From positions 1 to 10,758 of the forward strand of contig JAFLJW010000356.1 in the NCBI GenBank assembly GCA_022712815.1: 10,758 nucleotides of DNA, written 5' to 3'. Positions 1-7,472 of this stretch are shown one piece after another. The first letter of the stretch is position 1, and each line of letters starts with the position of its first letter. The stretch is from Pseudodesulfovibrio sp. (GTDB taxonomy: Bacteria; Desulfobacterota; Desulfovibrionia; Desulfovibrionales; Desulfovibrionaceae). A program made the translations under genes and the position numbers. The notes under the pieces were generated by a model that had not been told where the DNA came from, searched no databases, and saw only the letters and a program-made list of their open reading frames with translations.

Positions 1-409
1 GCTTGACCATGAGCACGCGGATATCCTCGGCCATGGCAAGGATCAGCTTGCGGATATTCTCCGCCTGCTGCACCGCCTTGGACTCGAAATCCATCTGACT
101 GATCTTGGTAACGCCGTCCACTATATCGGCCACGTCAGAGCCGAACAAATCTTCAATCTCGTCCACCGTGGTTTCGGTGTCTTCCACTGTGTCGTGCAAA
201 AGACCTGCGGCAACAGTGGCTTCATCAAGCTGCATGGTGGCAAGCAGATAGGCCACGTTAATGGGATGGGAAATATACGGTTCGCCCGAACGGCGCACCA
301 CTCCATCGTGGGCCTGAGCAGAAAATACATACGCCCGCTGGATCAAATCCAGATCGGGGTTGTCAATATATGTCGCCACCTGATCGGTGATCTCGTTAAT
401 TCTAATCAT
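1..409 (-). CDS. rel: Bifunctional (p)ppGpp synthetase/hydrolase (Rel/SpoT family), N-terminal part, cut by the window edge
   Basis: This gene makes and degrades the stringent-response alarmone (p)ppGpp in the cytoplasm. Only the first 136 residues are inside the window, and they are the HD hydrolase domain. Visible signatures are RRSGEPYISHPINVA (residues 39-53), the metal-binding HDTVEDT (H72, D73, with E76 and D77 behind it) and DGVTKI (98-103). H48, H72 and D73 match the Mn-coordinating His, His and Asp known in Rel enzymes, so the hydrolase half looks intact. The synthetase, TGS and ACT domains would lie beyond position 1. The start is the ATG at 407-409, preceded by a modest AGCAGGG ribosome binding site. 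It begins 14 bases after the stop of the upstream lipoprotein gene with no terminator between, so the two are probably co-transcribed. Whether this is the only Rel in the genome cannot be judged from here. Confidence 0.93.
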   Translation of the reverse strand, partial: MIRINEITDQVATYIDNPDLDLIQRAYVFSAQAHDGVVRRSGEPYISHPINVAYLLATMQLDEATVAAGLLHDTVEDTETTVDEIEDLFGSDVADIVDGVTKISQMDFESKAVQQAENIRKLILAMAEDIRVLMVK

Positions 410-423
410 CTGCCCTGCTCAAT

Positions 424-2061
424 TCATGGCTCTCTTTGAAGTGACCTTGGAATCCACCATTTGGTGTAATTATAAGAAATACCCGCTGGTGCCGCTTTTA
501 TATTCTGAACACGCGCCTGGACGATTGGCAAGGATTTCGGGACATACAGAAAACAATATGGCACGTCGTCATGCAAAATCTGTTGCACCTTGTCATAAAT
601 CGGCTTGCGCTTTTCCTGAACAACAAGCCGCCTGCCTCGTTCCAGAAGATCATCCAGCTCCGGGTTCATGTACCGGGTAAAATTAAGTCCTCGCTCGACA
701 GCTTGCGATGAATGCCATACACTATAAATATCAGGGTCTTGTAAAATATTCCATCCCAAAATAATAGCGTCAAACCGCCCCTTGTCCACGAATTCCTTGA
801 TGAATGCCGCCCACTCCACTGTCCGCAATTCCACCTGGATACCGATCTCTTTCAGCCGCTGCTGGAGAATGACACCGGTCTTGATACGCTGGGTATTGCC
901 CTGGTTGGTAATAATGGAAAAAGCGAACGGGACGCCATCCTTGTCGAGCAATCCGTCACCATCGGTGTCACTCCACCCGGCATCGGCGAGCAACGCCTTT
1001 GCCTTCTCCGGATCGTACGGTCTCGGTTTGACAAAGTCATTGTACTGCCATGTTCCCGGCTTGTACGGACCATTGGCGGCCTCTCCCAGCCCGTAGAGCA
1101 CACCCTTGACAAGTTCCCGCCGATCAATGGCGTAGTCAATGGCCTGGCGCACCCTGACATCCTGAAATATTGGCCGTTTGAAATTGAAACCGAGGAATGT
1201 GTACCCGAATGCCAGATACTCGAATTTCTGAAAACTCCCGTCCCAGCCCGGTCCCGATGTCTGATAAAGGTATTGAAGAGGTGTCAGATCCATGGAGTCC
1301 AGATTGCCGGCCTTCAATTCCAAAAATTGAGTAGAAAGATCGGGAATTATCCGATATACAATCCGTTCGATGTAGGGCTTGCCCTCAAAAAAATCAGGAT
1401 TGGCCTCAAGGATCAACTGACTCCCGGGAACCCATTCCTTTAGGATGTATGGCCCGGCTCCAAGCGGCTCTCGACTGTATTTCGTGTTCAGCAGGTCCTC
1501 GCCCTCAAGGGCGTGTTTGGGCAGGATATCCATGGCCCAGGTGACCAGAGCCTTGGCAAAAGGCTTATCATATTCAACTTCAAATGAAAATTTACCGGTG
1601 AGTCTGAAACTTTTAACCGCCTTGAAATTCTCGGCATAGGCCGTGGGGGTCTCAGGATTTATCATCAAGTGATAAGTAAATTCGACATCCTCGCCCGTGA
1701 GTTGGCGGCCATCGAACCAGAAGATATCCTCACGCAACCTGAACTTGATCAGCTTGCCGTCATTGAGTACCTTAAAGGATTCGGCAGCATACGGAACCAG
1801 ATTGATATCCTTGTCATACTCAAGTAAACTGACATAGATATGACTTGCCACAGCATGAGACGAACTATCGGTCGCAAGAGCCGAAATAAGGTTGCTTGGT
1901 TCGCCCAACATGGGCTGGATAATACTCCCGCCAAACTCCGGCTTGGAAGAAACATCAGCCGCAATGACAGGTTTGACGGGCGTTGCCGGACCACCACCCT
2001 CGCTGCATCCGATGAGCAGGGCCAAACCAAGGACAACTATAAGAAGATTGGTGAACCTCAT
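424..2061 (-). CDS. Oligopeptide/dipeptide ABC transporter substrate-binding lipoprotein (SBP family 5)
   Basis: A 545-residue periplasmic solute-binding protein of the extracellular family 5 (DppA/OppA-like), which hands peptides or related ligands to an ABC permease. The N-terminus is a lipoprotein signal peptide: basic MRF start, hydrophobic residues 6-17 and the lipobox L16-I-G-C19, with Ser at +2, which suggests outer-membrane sorting. The mature part carries family-typical stretches: GEPSNLISALATDS (53-66), WFDGRQLTGEDVEFTYHLM (115-133), LGAGPYIL (200-207), VRQAIDYAIDR (304-314) and a DTDGDG acidic loop (365-370). I chose the ATG at 2059-2061 because AAGGAAAA lies directly upstream; a TTG further out would place this site inside the gene. 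No permease or ATPase genes are adjacent, so the partner transporter is elsewhere, or the protein works as an orphan receptor. The ligand is not predictable from sequence. It lies 14 bases upstream of rel in the same direction. Confidence 0.92.
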   Translation of the reverse strand: MRFTNLLIVVLGLALLIGCSEGGGPATPVKPVIAADVSSKPEFGGSIIQPMLGEPSNLISALATDSSSHAVASHIYVSLLEYDKDINLVPYAAESFKVLNDGKLIKFRLREDIFWFDGRQLTGEDVEFTYHLMINPETPTAYAENFKAVKSFRLTGKFSFEVEYDKPFAKALVTWAMDILPKHALEGEDLLNTKYSREPLGAGPYILKEWVPGSQLILEANPDFFEGKPYIERIVYRIIPDLSTQFLELKAGNLDSMDLTPLQYLYQTSGPGWDGSFQKFEYLAFGYTFLGFNFKRPIFQDVRVRQAIDYAIDRRELVKGVLYGLGEAANGPYKPGTWQYNDFVKPRPYDPEKAKALLADAGWSDTDGDGLLDKDGVPFAFSIITNQGNTQRIKTGVILQQRLKEIGIQVELRTVEWAAFIKEFVDKGRFDAIILGWNILQDPDIYSVWHSSQAVERGLNFTRYMNPELDDLLERGRRLVVQEKRKPIYDKVQQILHDDVPYCFLYVPKSLPIVQARVQNIKAAPAGISYNYTKWWIPRSLQREP

Positions 2062-2258
2062 TTTTCCTTGCAATAATAGAGTGGTTGGCCCATATAATTA
2101 TACGAGCGTGGGGTAGACACAGCCAGTATGGACCAATGGGCATGAAAAGCCAAGACCGCTGGCACAGATAGAGTTATTTTATACGACTTGCCGAATGATA
2201 TATATCTATGTAAATAGACCTGTTCATTGTTTCAGGCAAGACATGAAAAGAGTTTTAA
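2062..2258. other. Divergent intergenic region between the lipoprotein gene and the SNF2 gene
   Basis: This 197-base spacer separates two divergently transcribed units and must hold both promoters. The minus-strand promoter is listed separately. For the plus strand the best I can see is TTTATA (2178-2183), 17 bases, TATATC (2201-2206), each matching consensus at 4 of 6 positions, so it is weak. The A+T-rich part at 2171-2216 includes a perfect 10-base palindrome, GATATATATC (2197-2206), over the proposed -10. No small gene or stable RNA is convincing here. Confidence 0.4.
2097..2126 (-). promoter_or_regulatory. Candidate sigma-70 promoter for the substrate-binding protein-rel operon
   Basis: Read on the minus strand, a perfect -10 hexamer TATAAT lies at 2097-2102. 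A poor -35 candidate, CTGGCT (3 of 6 matches), lies at 2121-2126 with an 18-base spacer. Transcription would start near 2090, leaving a leader of about 29 bases that contains the AAGGAAAA ribosome binding site. The weak -35 suggests an activator or low basal expression. The promoter is inferred only from hexamer match and position. Confidence 0.5.
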
Positions 2259-5200
2259 ATGACGAATGATGAAGAACAAATAGTCAAATCCATCTTACAG
2301 GATTTCATTGATAACAGCATTCCGGAACATATTCTGGAAGGTGCCAATGAAATAGTCGCCTCCAATGGCGTCATGAAAATGGACCTCAAAAAGAGGGATC
2401 AGTATTGGGATATTGATGGACAAATCCAGGGAGACGATTTCCAGAATTACACTTCTGAAGTCGGCATGAACCTCAACGACAAGACCATCAACTATTATTG
2501 CAATTGCCCGGACTCCTTTTCCGGTGTCTGCCGACACGTGGCCGCCACTACCGTCAAGCTTTTGAAATCACTGAAAACTGATTCCAAAGAAGTCCCTGTA
2601 GCGCGTACGGACTGGCGACAGACCTTTCGCCCTTTCTTTGCCTCCGAGCTTGAGCCGGAATCGGGCCGACACTATATTATCTACAGAATATACCCGGAAC
2701 TTGGCCGACTTCAGGTCGCATTTTTCCGTGCCCGTCAGAACAAATCCGGCATTTCCCAGGTGCAAAGCGAAATCACTCTGGCCCAAATCGTCGAAAATCC
2801 CGATTGGTGCGATTCCTCACCAGCCCTCCCCGGCGTATCCGAGCAAATCGGCCATTACCTCGACTATTGGGGCCACAAGGTCGAAATACCGGCAGGTCTG
2901 CACTCCTGGTTTTTCCGGGCCGTCAAAAACGAATACTATCTCTACCTGCGCGAAACCGATCAGCCAGTGACCATCGAGTCGAAGACCATGCAGCTCAAGC
3001 TCTCCCCTGCTCTAAGTGAGGACGGCCTGAATTTTGACATCCTGCTGGCACGTGAAGACAAAATGCCCTTCTCCATCACTGGTGAAGCGGAAATATTTTT
3101 CTACGGCCGATTGCCACTGTGGGTATACTACAAAAATTCGTTCTATCCGGTACAGACCGGCCTTGATCCGAAACTGATTCAGAGCATGGTCGAGAAAAAA
3201 CCCATTGTCCCGCACGCCGATGTTTCCGAATTTCTGGACCGCGTCTGGACCAAGATTCCTGTTTCTGACCTGTATGGACAGGAAGATTTTCTGGAACGTA
3301 TCGGACCTATTTTTCAGGATGCCGAGTATAATCCCAAACTCTATCTGGACGAGGAAGGCAGTCTGCTGGTCTTAAAAATCCAGAACATCTATGAGAATGA
3401 GCACGGTGAATTCATCATGCCCGGCCCGAACCCGGACCTGCAAACCGGCAGTTACCACGATGGTGGCAAAAGCTACCTCATCCGCCGCGCTCAGGACGAG
3501 GAAGCCCAGCTTTTCGCTGAATTGCAGGACATGAATTTCCAGGCCAGAAACAACCATATCTGGTTCATGGAGCAGGAAGAGGCCATCAATTTTCTGCTCG
3601 ACTACTACCCGCAACTGGTTGAGGCGTACCGAGTTTTCGGCGAACAAAACCTGACACGCTACAAGGTCCGCACAACCGAACCCGTAGTCATTGCCGAAGT
3701 CGAAACGGACGAGGAAAACAAGTGGTTTAACCTCGAACTCTCCGTGGAGTATGATGAGCAAAGGGTACCCATTGACATCATATGGGAAGCCTGGACCAAG
3801 GGTAAGCGATACGTACAACTCAAGGACGGCTCCTATACGAGTCTGCCGGAATCCTGGCTCAACAAGCTGGGCCACAAGCTCAAGGCTCTCGGTTTCGACC
3901 CGGAAAAGACCCCGAAAACACAGTTCAATCAGTTTGAAGCACCGGTGCTTGAAAAGATTCTGGAAGACCTGCCACAGGCCAATACCGATGCGTTTTTCGT
4001 CAAGCTCAAGGAAAAGATCAACAACTTCGATGAGATCAAGGCTATTGATCCACCAGAAAAGTTGCAAGCAACTCTCAGGCCGTATCAAGTTCAAGGTCTG
4101 AGTTACCTCAATTTCCTGCGTGAATACGGATTCGGCGGTATCCTGGCTGACGAAATGGGCCTTGGAAAGACCATTCAGACATTGGCCTATCTCCAGTCCT
4201 TGAAGGACAAAGGTATTGATGGACCCAACCTGATTATCGTACCGACCTCGGTCCTGCCCAACTGGGAACGTGAAGCAAAAAAATTCGTTCCGGAACTAAA
4301 ATGTTTAACTATTTATGGAGCCAAGCGCGACGACCTGTTCCAACATATCAAGAATTCGCAACTGGTCATCACCACCTATGCCCTGCTTCGCCGCGATCTG
4401 GAAGAACTGCTCAAATACGAATATGTCAGCATCATCCTTGATGAAGCACAAAACATCAAGAATCCCAATACGATCACGGCCAGGTCCGTACGGAAACTGA
4501 ACGCAGGATTGCGCCTCTGCCTGTCCGGCACGCCCATTGAGAACAACCTGTTCGAGCTGTGGTCGCTCTTTGAATTTCTCATGCCCGGCTTCCTTGGTTC
4601 ACAGCACACCTTCCAGCGCGGCATCGTCAAGCCCATCAAGGATGGCGACGAGGAATCCCTCGAATATCTGCGCACCCGCGTGAAACCGTTCATCCTGCGC
4701 CGCACCAAATCCGCAGTGGCCAAGGATTTGCCGCCCAAGATCGAGACTACTCATTATTGTGAATTGGTTGAAGAACAGCGCGAACTTTACAATTCCCTTG
4801 CCAAAAGACTCAAGGATCAGGTTCTCAGGGACGTGGAAGAAAAAGGCATGGCCAAGAGCCAGATGTCCATTCTGGACGCCCTGCTCAAACTCAGGCAGAT
4901 ATGCTGCCACCCACGGCTGTTAAAGCTCAATATTCCCGGTGTCTCCACCAACCTGCCCTCAGGCAAGTTCGATGCATTCAAGGACCTCGTGGTTGATATC
5001 ATTGATGGCGGACACAAGATGCTGATCTTCTCGCAGTTTGTGCAAATGCTCCACATCATCCGTAACTGGCTCCAGATTCGTGAGATTCCGTTTACCTACC
5101 TTGACGGCTCGTCCAAAGACCGCTTTGAACAGGTTGACAAATTCAACGACACCCCGGAAATCCCTGTTTTCCTCATCTCGCTCAAGGCAGGCGGTACCGG

Positions 5201-5465
5201 ACTCAACCTGACCAGTGCGGACTATGTCATTCACTACGACCCGTGGTGGAATCCGGCAGTCGAGAACCAGGCAACCGACCGCACACACCGAATCGGCCAG
5301 AAACGTCAGGTCTTTGCCTACAAGATGATCTGCCAGAACACGGTCGAGGAACGCATCCTCAAATTGCAGGATCAAAAGAGGGGCATAGCGGAAGCGATCA
5401 TTCCCGGGCAGTCAGCTCTCAAGAGCCTCAGCCGTGATGATCTCGAAATGCTTTTTGAAATATAA
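2259..5465 (+). CDS. SWIM zinc-finger SNF2-family DEAD/DEAH ATPase (bacterial Swi2/Snf2-like DNA translocase)
   Basis: A 1068-residue member of superfamily 2, SNF2 group, which uses ATP to translocate on double-stranded DNA and remodel or displace bound proteins. The N-terminus has a SWIM zinc finger, C81-x-C83-x7-C91-x-H93, a nucleic-acid or protein-binding module. Residues of about 115-560 match the divergent region of bacterial SWIM-SNF2 proteins. The motor follows: motif I DEMGLGKT (631-638, Walker lysine K637), motif II DEAQ (728-731), motif III LSGTP (755-759), then the second RecA lobe with KMLIFSQF (920-927), SLKAGGTGLNL (974-984) and ATDRTHRIGQ (1005-1014, arginines R1008 and R1011). 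All motor motifs are intact and full length. The start is the ATG at 2259, with GAAAAGAG upstream. The nearest plus-strand gene is a membrane protein 90 bases downstream. The exact cellular role (transcription recycling, repair or defence) is not shown by the sequence, and no restriction or defence genes are next to it. Confidence 0.94.
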   Translation: MTNDEEQIVKSILQDFIDNSIPEHILEGANEIVASNGVMKMDLKKRDQYWDIDGQIQGDDFQNYTSEVGMNLNDKTINYYCNCPDSFSGVCRHVAATTVKLLKSLKTDSKEVPVARTDWRQTFRPFFASELEPESGRHYIIYRIYPELGRLQVAFFRARQNKSGISQVQSEITLAQIVENPDWCDSSPALPGVSEQIGHYLDYWGHKVEIPAGLHSWFFRAVKNEYYLYLRETDQPVTIESKTMQLKLSPALSEDGLNFDILLAREDKMPFSITGEAEIFFYGRLPLWVYYKNSFYPVQTGLDPKLIQSMVEKKPIVPHADVSEFLDRVWTKIPVSDLYGQEDFLERIGPIFQDAEYNPKLYLDEEGSLLVLKIQNIYENEHGEFIMPGPNPDLQTGSYHDGGKSYLIRRAQDEEAQLFAELQDMNFQARNNHIWFMEQEEAINFLLDYYPQLVEAYRVFGEQNLTRYKVRTTEPVVIAEVETDEENKWFNLELSVEYDEQRVPIDIIWEAWTKGKRYVQLKDGSYTSLPESWLNKLGHKLKALGFDPEKTPKTQFNQFEAPVLEKILEDLPQANTDAFFVKLKEKINNFDEIKAIDPPEKLQATLRPYQVQGLSYLNFLREYGFGGILADEMGLGKTIQTLAYLQSLKDKGIDGPNLIIVPTSVLPNWEREAKKFVPELKCLTIYGAKRDDLFQHIKNSQLVITTYALLRRDLEELLKYEYVSIILDEAQNIKNPNTITARSVRKLNAGLRLCLSGTPIENNLFELWSLFEFLMPGFLGSQHTFQRGIVKPIKDGDEESLEYLRTRVKPFILRRTKSAVAKDLPPKIETTHYCELVEEQRELYNSLAKRLKDQVLRDVEEKGMAKSQMSILDALLKLRQICCHPRLLKLNIPGVSTNLPSGKFDAFKDLVVDIIDGGHKMLIFSQFVQMLHIIRNWLQIREIPFTYLDGSSKDRFEQVDKFNDTPEIPVFLISLKAGGTGLNLTSADYVIHYDPWWNPAVENQATDRTHRIGQKRQVFAYKMICQNTVEERILKLQDQKRGIAEAIIPGQSALKSLSRDDLEMLFEI

Positions 5466-5478
5466 ATCTGCTGACACT

Positions 5479-5500
5479 AGGTAACAACATCTTGTGACCT
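5479..5500. repeat. Imperfect inverted repeat (hairpin or operator-like dyad) after the SNF2 gene
   Basis: The arms AGGTAACAA (5479-5487) and TTGTGACCT (5492-5500) are complementary at 8 of 9 positions around a four-base CATC loop. The run after it (TGTTTC) is a poor T-tract, so a terminator is possible but weak. The dyad could equally be a regulator site ahead of the membrane protein gene. A second, looser 16-base dyad, GTGTTCGTAACGACAC, follows at 5510-5525. Neither function is demonstrated. Confidence 0.4.
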
Positions 5501-5555
5501 TGTTTCAATGTGTTCGTAACGACACGGATTCAGGATTTTCGTATAGGACCAAATC

Positions 5556-6440
5556 ATGATACATCCAATGTCCCAGGTCTACAATTGGACCACATTCATT
5601 TTTGATCCGCTCCATCACTTCTGGGAAAAGGATTCCACCCAGAAAGCCGTGGCCGGGGGTCTCATTTTCGTCTTCATCCTCGCCATTGCAGTCATTGAAG
5701 CAAAACGTCAGGGATGGCTTGTCGGGGGCATGGCTGACCGGATTCCCAACAGTCACTACATGGCCATCAACCTCGCGTTCACCCTGGTCCTTATTCTGGA
5801 AGTTATCAGCCTCATCTTCACACTGCCCTGTTCCATATCCAAGGCCGTGGGCAAGCAGTTCGAAATTCTGGCTCTCATCCTGCTGCGTAGCGCGTTCAAG
5901 GCTCTGGCAGATTTTCCTGAACCAATCGCCATTACCGGCCACGAACAGGAACTATGGGTCATCCTCTCCGATGGCAGTGGCGCCATACTAATATTCGCGC
6001 TCCTTGGCGTATATACCATGCTTCGTCGCCACCTTGATGAAACCCTTAAAGGCGGACCGATACTCTTCAAATTCGTTGCGGCAAAAAAGCTTGTCGCACT
6101 TATCATGCTTGGTATCTTCATCTGGATGGGCCTGAAGAACAGCATGCTCTTCGTAACCGGCCAAACCCCATTCAACTTTTTCCAGAGTTTCTATACTGTC
6201 CTGATTTTCAGCGATATATTACTGGTGCTCATCGCCCAACGATTCCTTCCTGAATTCAAAGCGGTCTTCCGCAACTCCGGCTTCGCACTCGCCACCCTGC
6301 TCATCAGACTGGCCTTGACTGCGCCACCTTTCTACAACGTTAGTATCGGCATTGGTGCAGCAGTATTCGCCTGCTTTCTCACGCTGATCTACAACACGTT
6401 TTATTCAAATTCAGCAAAATACAATCGCAAAAAAGTATAA
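5556..6440 (+). CDS. Multi-pass integral membrane protein of unknown function
   Basis: A 294-residue protein that I do not recognise. It is clearly an inner-membrane protein: hydrophobic segments lie at about residues 31-48, 69-91, 133-153, 175-193, 210-228, 243-257 and 261-281, with a further amphipathic stretch at about 102-118. That gives seven or possibly eight membrane passes. The N-terminus (1-30) is not a cleavable signal, and the C-terminal tail is basic (KYNRKKV), which suits a cytoplasmic end under the positive-inside rule. Charged residues within or beside helices, such as KQFEILALILLRSAFKAL (100-117), could form a functional site. There is no transporter or enzyme motif that I can name. 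The start is the ATG at 5556, with AGGA at 5545-5548 seven bases away. It follows the SNF2 gene by 90 bases on the same strand and may be read from the same transcript or its own promoter. Confidence 0.85.
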   Translation: MIHPMSQVYNWTTFIFDPLHHFWEKDSTQKAVAGGLIFVFILAIAVIEAKRQGWLVGGMADRIPNSHYMAINLAFTLVLILEVISLIFTLPCSISKAVGKQFEILALILLRSAFKALADFPEPIAITGHEQELWVILSDGSGAILIFALLGVYTMLRRHLDETLKGGPILFKFVAAKKLVALIMLGIFIWMGLKNSMLFVTGQTPFNFFQSFYTVLIFSDILLVLIAQRFLPEFKAVFRNSGFALATLLIRLALTAPPFYNVSIGIGAAVFACFLTLIYNTFYSNSAKYNRKKV

Positions 6441-6445
6441 ATAAA

Positions 6446-6473
6446 AAAGGCTGGCCCCAACGGACCAGCCTTT
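6446..6473. terminator. Intrinsic terminator between convergent genes, strongest for the minus strand (ssb)
   Basis: A nine-base-pair perfect stem, AAAGGCTGG (6446-6454) with CCAGCCTTT (6465-6473), encloses a ten-base loop. In the minus direction the stem is followed by a T-run (the A-run 6443-6448 on the plus strand), a textbook rho-independent layout, 22 bases past the ssb stop. In the plus direction it ends in TTTCAAAATT, so it may also stop transcripts from the membrane protein gene, whose stop is five bases before the stem. Confidence 0.88.
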
Positions 6474-6495
6474 CAAAATTACATACCAAACCAAC

Positions 6496-7065
6496 CTAGA
6501 ACGGCACATCATCCATGCCGCTGGCCTCGGACGGAAATGCCGGGCCGAGGTCTTCTTCCGGCTGCTGTGCCGGTTGTTGCACCGGTTGCTGAGCTGGCTG
6601 CTGAGGCTGTTGCTCCCCCTGCCCATGCCCATTCCCCTGCGGCTGGTTATTGTTCTGCTGATACCCGCCGCCCTGCTGCTGATAGCCGCCTTGCTGCTGA
6701 CCGGGCTGTTTGAACTGTCCGTCAGGGACACGATCAAGTCCCTGAACATTATCAGCCACGATCTCGGTCATGTAGCGGTCCTGACCAGTGTTTTGATCCT
6801 GCCACTTGCGAGTCTGAAGTTTACCTTCAATCATCACGAGACGGCCCTTGCCGAGATAATTTCCACAGAACTCCGCAGTCTGACGCCAGGCAACTATGTT
6901 GTGCCACTCAGTGCGCTCGACCTTCTGACCGGTCTGCCTGTCACGATATCCTTCATCAGTCGCTATGGAAAATTTACAACGAGCCTGCCCATTGGGCGTA
7001 TAGGACAACTCCGGATCGCGTCCGAGTCTGCCGATGAGGATCACTTTATTCATGCTGCCAGCCAT
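6496..7065 (-). CDS. ssb: Single-stranded DNA-binding protein
   Basis: A 189-residue SSB that coats single-stranded DNA during replication, recombination and repair and recruits partner enzymes. The OB-fold occupies about residues 5-111: MNKVILIGRLGRDPEL (5-20), TEWHNIVAW (52-60) and the YLGKGRLVMIEGKL strand pair (70-83) are typical of the family. Residues 113-172 form a flexible linker very rich in Gln, Gly and Pro, including QQQGGY and QQQGGGY units and four QQPA/V-type units. The last residues, MDDVPF, are the conserved acidic tip that binds SSB-interacting proteins, so the protein is complete. The start is the ATG at 7063-7065, with a perfect AAGGAG five bases upstream; a second Met at residue 5 is the start used in many SSBs but lies further from that site. 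It is last in its operon, 45 bases after the gene for the 114-residue protein, and is closed by the hairpin at 6446-6473. Confidence 0.97.
   Translation of the reverse strand: MAGSMNKVILIGRLGRDPELSYTPNGQARCKFSIATDEGYRDRQTGQKVERTEWHNIVAWRQTAEFCGNYLGKGRLVMIEGKLQTRKWQDQNTGQDRYMTEIVADNVQGLDRVPDGQFKQPGQQQGGYQQQGGGYQQNNNQPQGNGHGQGEQQPQQPAQQPVQQPAQQPEEDLGPAFPSEASGMDDVPF
6559..6603 (-). repeat. ssb: Short 12-base tandem repeat in the ssb linker coding region
   Basis: Successive 12-base units at 6559-6570, 6571-6582 and 6583-6594, plus a partial unit at 6595-6603, encode QQPA, QQPV, QQPA and QQP in the disordered SSB linker. The units differ at a few bases, so this is an old or drifting repeat, but unit gain or loss would change linker length while keeping frame. 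Confidence 0.8.
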
Positions 7066-7087
7066 ATCAACTCCTTACGTAGGATAA

Positions 7088-7100
7088 TTTCAATTTGAAA
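7088..7100. repeat. Small inverted repeat upstream of ssb
   Basis: TTTCAA (7088-7093) and TTGAAA (7095-7100) are perfect inverted arms around one base, in the 45-base gap between the stop of the 114-residue protein and the ssb start. On the minus strand it lies next to a run of seven T. It could be a regulator half-site pair, or chance in an A+T-rich gap; no good -35/-10 pair accompanies it. Confidence 0.3.
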
Positions 7101-7110
7101 AAAACAGATA

Positions 7111-7455
7111 TCAAAATTTAGCGACAATGTCTTCAAGAGCGTCAAGGCCATCTTCCAATTCATAGATCAACTTATCCGCATCTTTTGGTTGCCAGGAACT
7201 CAATGCGTCTTCAATCTTGAAACGTAAAGCTTCAACGTTCTCAGCACCATCCCGCAATGGATCGGCCTCGTTATCAGGGATAAGCCCGGCCCGAACTGCG
7301 TCAAAAACAGCCTGAGCGAGTTCAATCACGCCTTTTTTGGGGATGGCATCGCCACCCTCGCCCCAGACGAGTTTCCAAAGCAAGGGCCAGGTCTTCTTGA
7401 CCTCATCCTCACTAAATGTCCAGGCAGACACACGAACTTGTAGAACTTTGCCCAT
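7111..7455 (-). CDS. Conserved-looking small acidic protein of unknown function
   Basis: A 114-residue soluble protein that I do not recognise. It has no signal peptide, membrane segment or cysteine. Two tryptophan-bearing stretches stand out, AWTFSEDEVKKTWPLLWKLVW (residues 11-31, first and last parts), followed by a glycine turn GEGGDAIPKKG. The C-terminal third is a likely acidic amphipathic helix (DADKLIYELEDGLDALEDIV, 92-111). The start is the ATG at 7453-7455, because AAGGAG lies five bases upstream; the in-frame GTG six bases earlier would overlap that site. The initiation region (AAGGAG plus five bases plus ATG) nearly copies that of ssb, 45 bases downstream, which suggests matched translation. 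Position between a carboxylase operon and ssb does not reveal its role; a link to DNA metabolism through co-expression with ssb is only a guess. Confidence 0.8.
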   Translation of the reverse strand: MGKVLQVRVSAWTFSEDEVKKTWPLLWKLVWGEGGDAIPKKGVIELAQAVFDAVRAGLIPDNEADPLRDGAENVEALRFKIEDALSSWQPKDADKLIYELEDGLDALEDIVAKF

Positions 7456-7472
7456 GATCACTCCTTCGCCAT

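Noticed and set aside
2062..2073. Earlier TTG start for the substrate-binding lipoprotein
   Set aside because: It would place the AAGGAAAA ribosome binding site inside the gene; the ATG at 2059-2061 fits both that site and the signal peptide.
2087..2141. Inverted GCCCAT/ATGGGC pair flanking the lipoprotein promoter
   Set aside because: Only six matching bases 43 apart; expected by chance in this length.
2197..2206. Perfect palindrome GATATATATC
   Set aside because: Ten bases of alternating A/T in an A+T-rich spacer are likely by chance; not reported as an operator.
3372..4094. Minus-strand open frame of 240 codons inside the SNF2 gene
   Set aside because: Antisense to the SNF2 coding sequence, no motif, and no independent start signal.
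6574..7098. Plus-strand open frame of 174 codons opposite ssb, Leu-rich at its start
   Set aside because: The Leu-rich start is the antisense reading of the Gln/Pro repeats of the SSB linker, not a membrane segment under selection.
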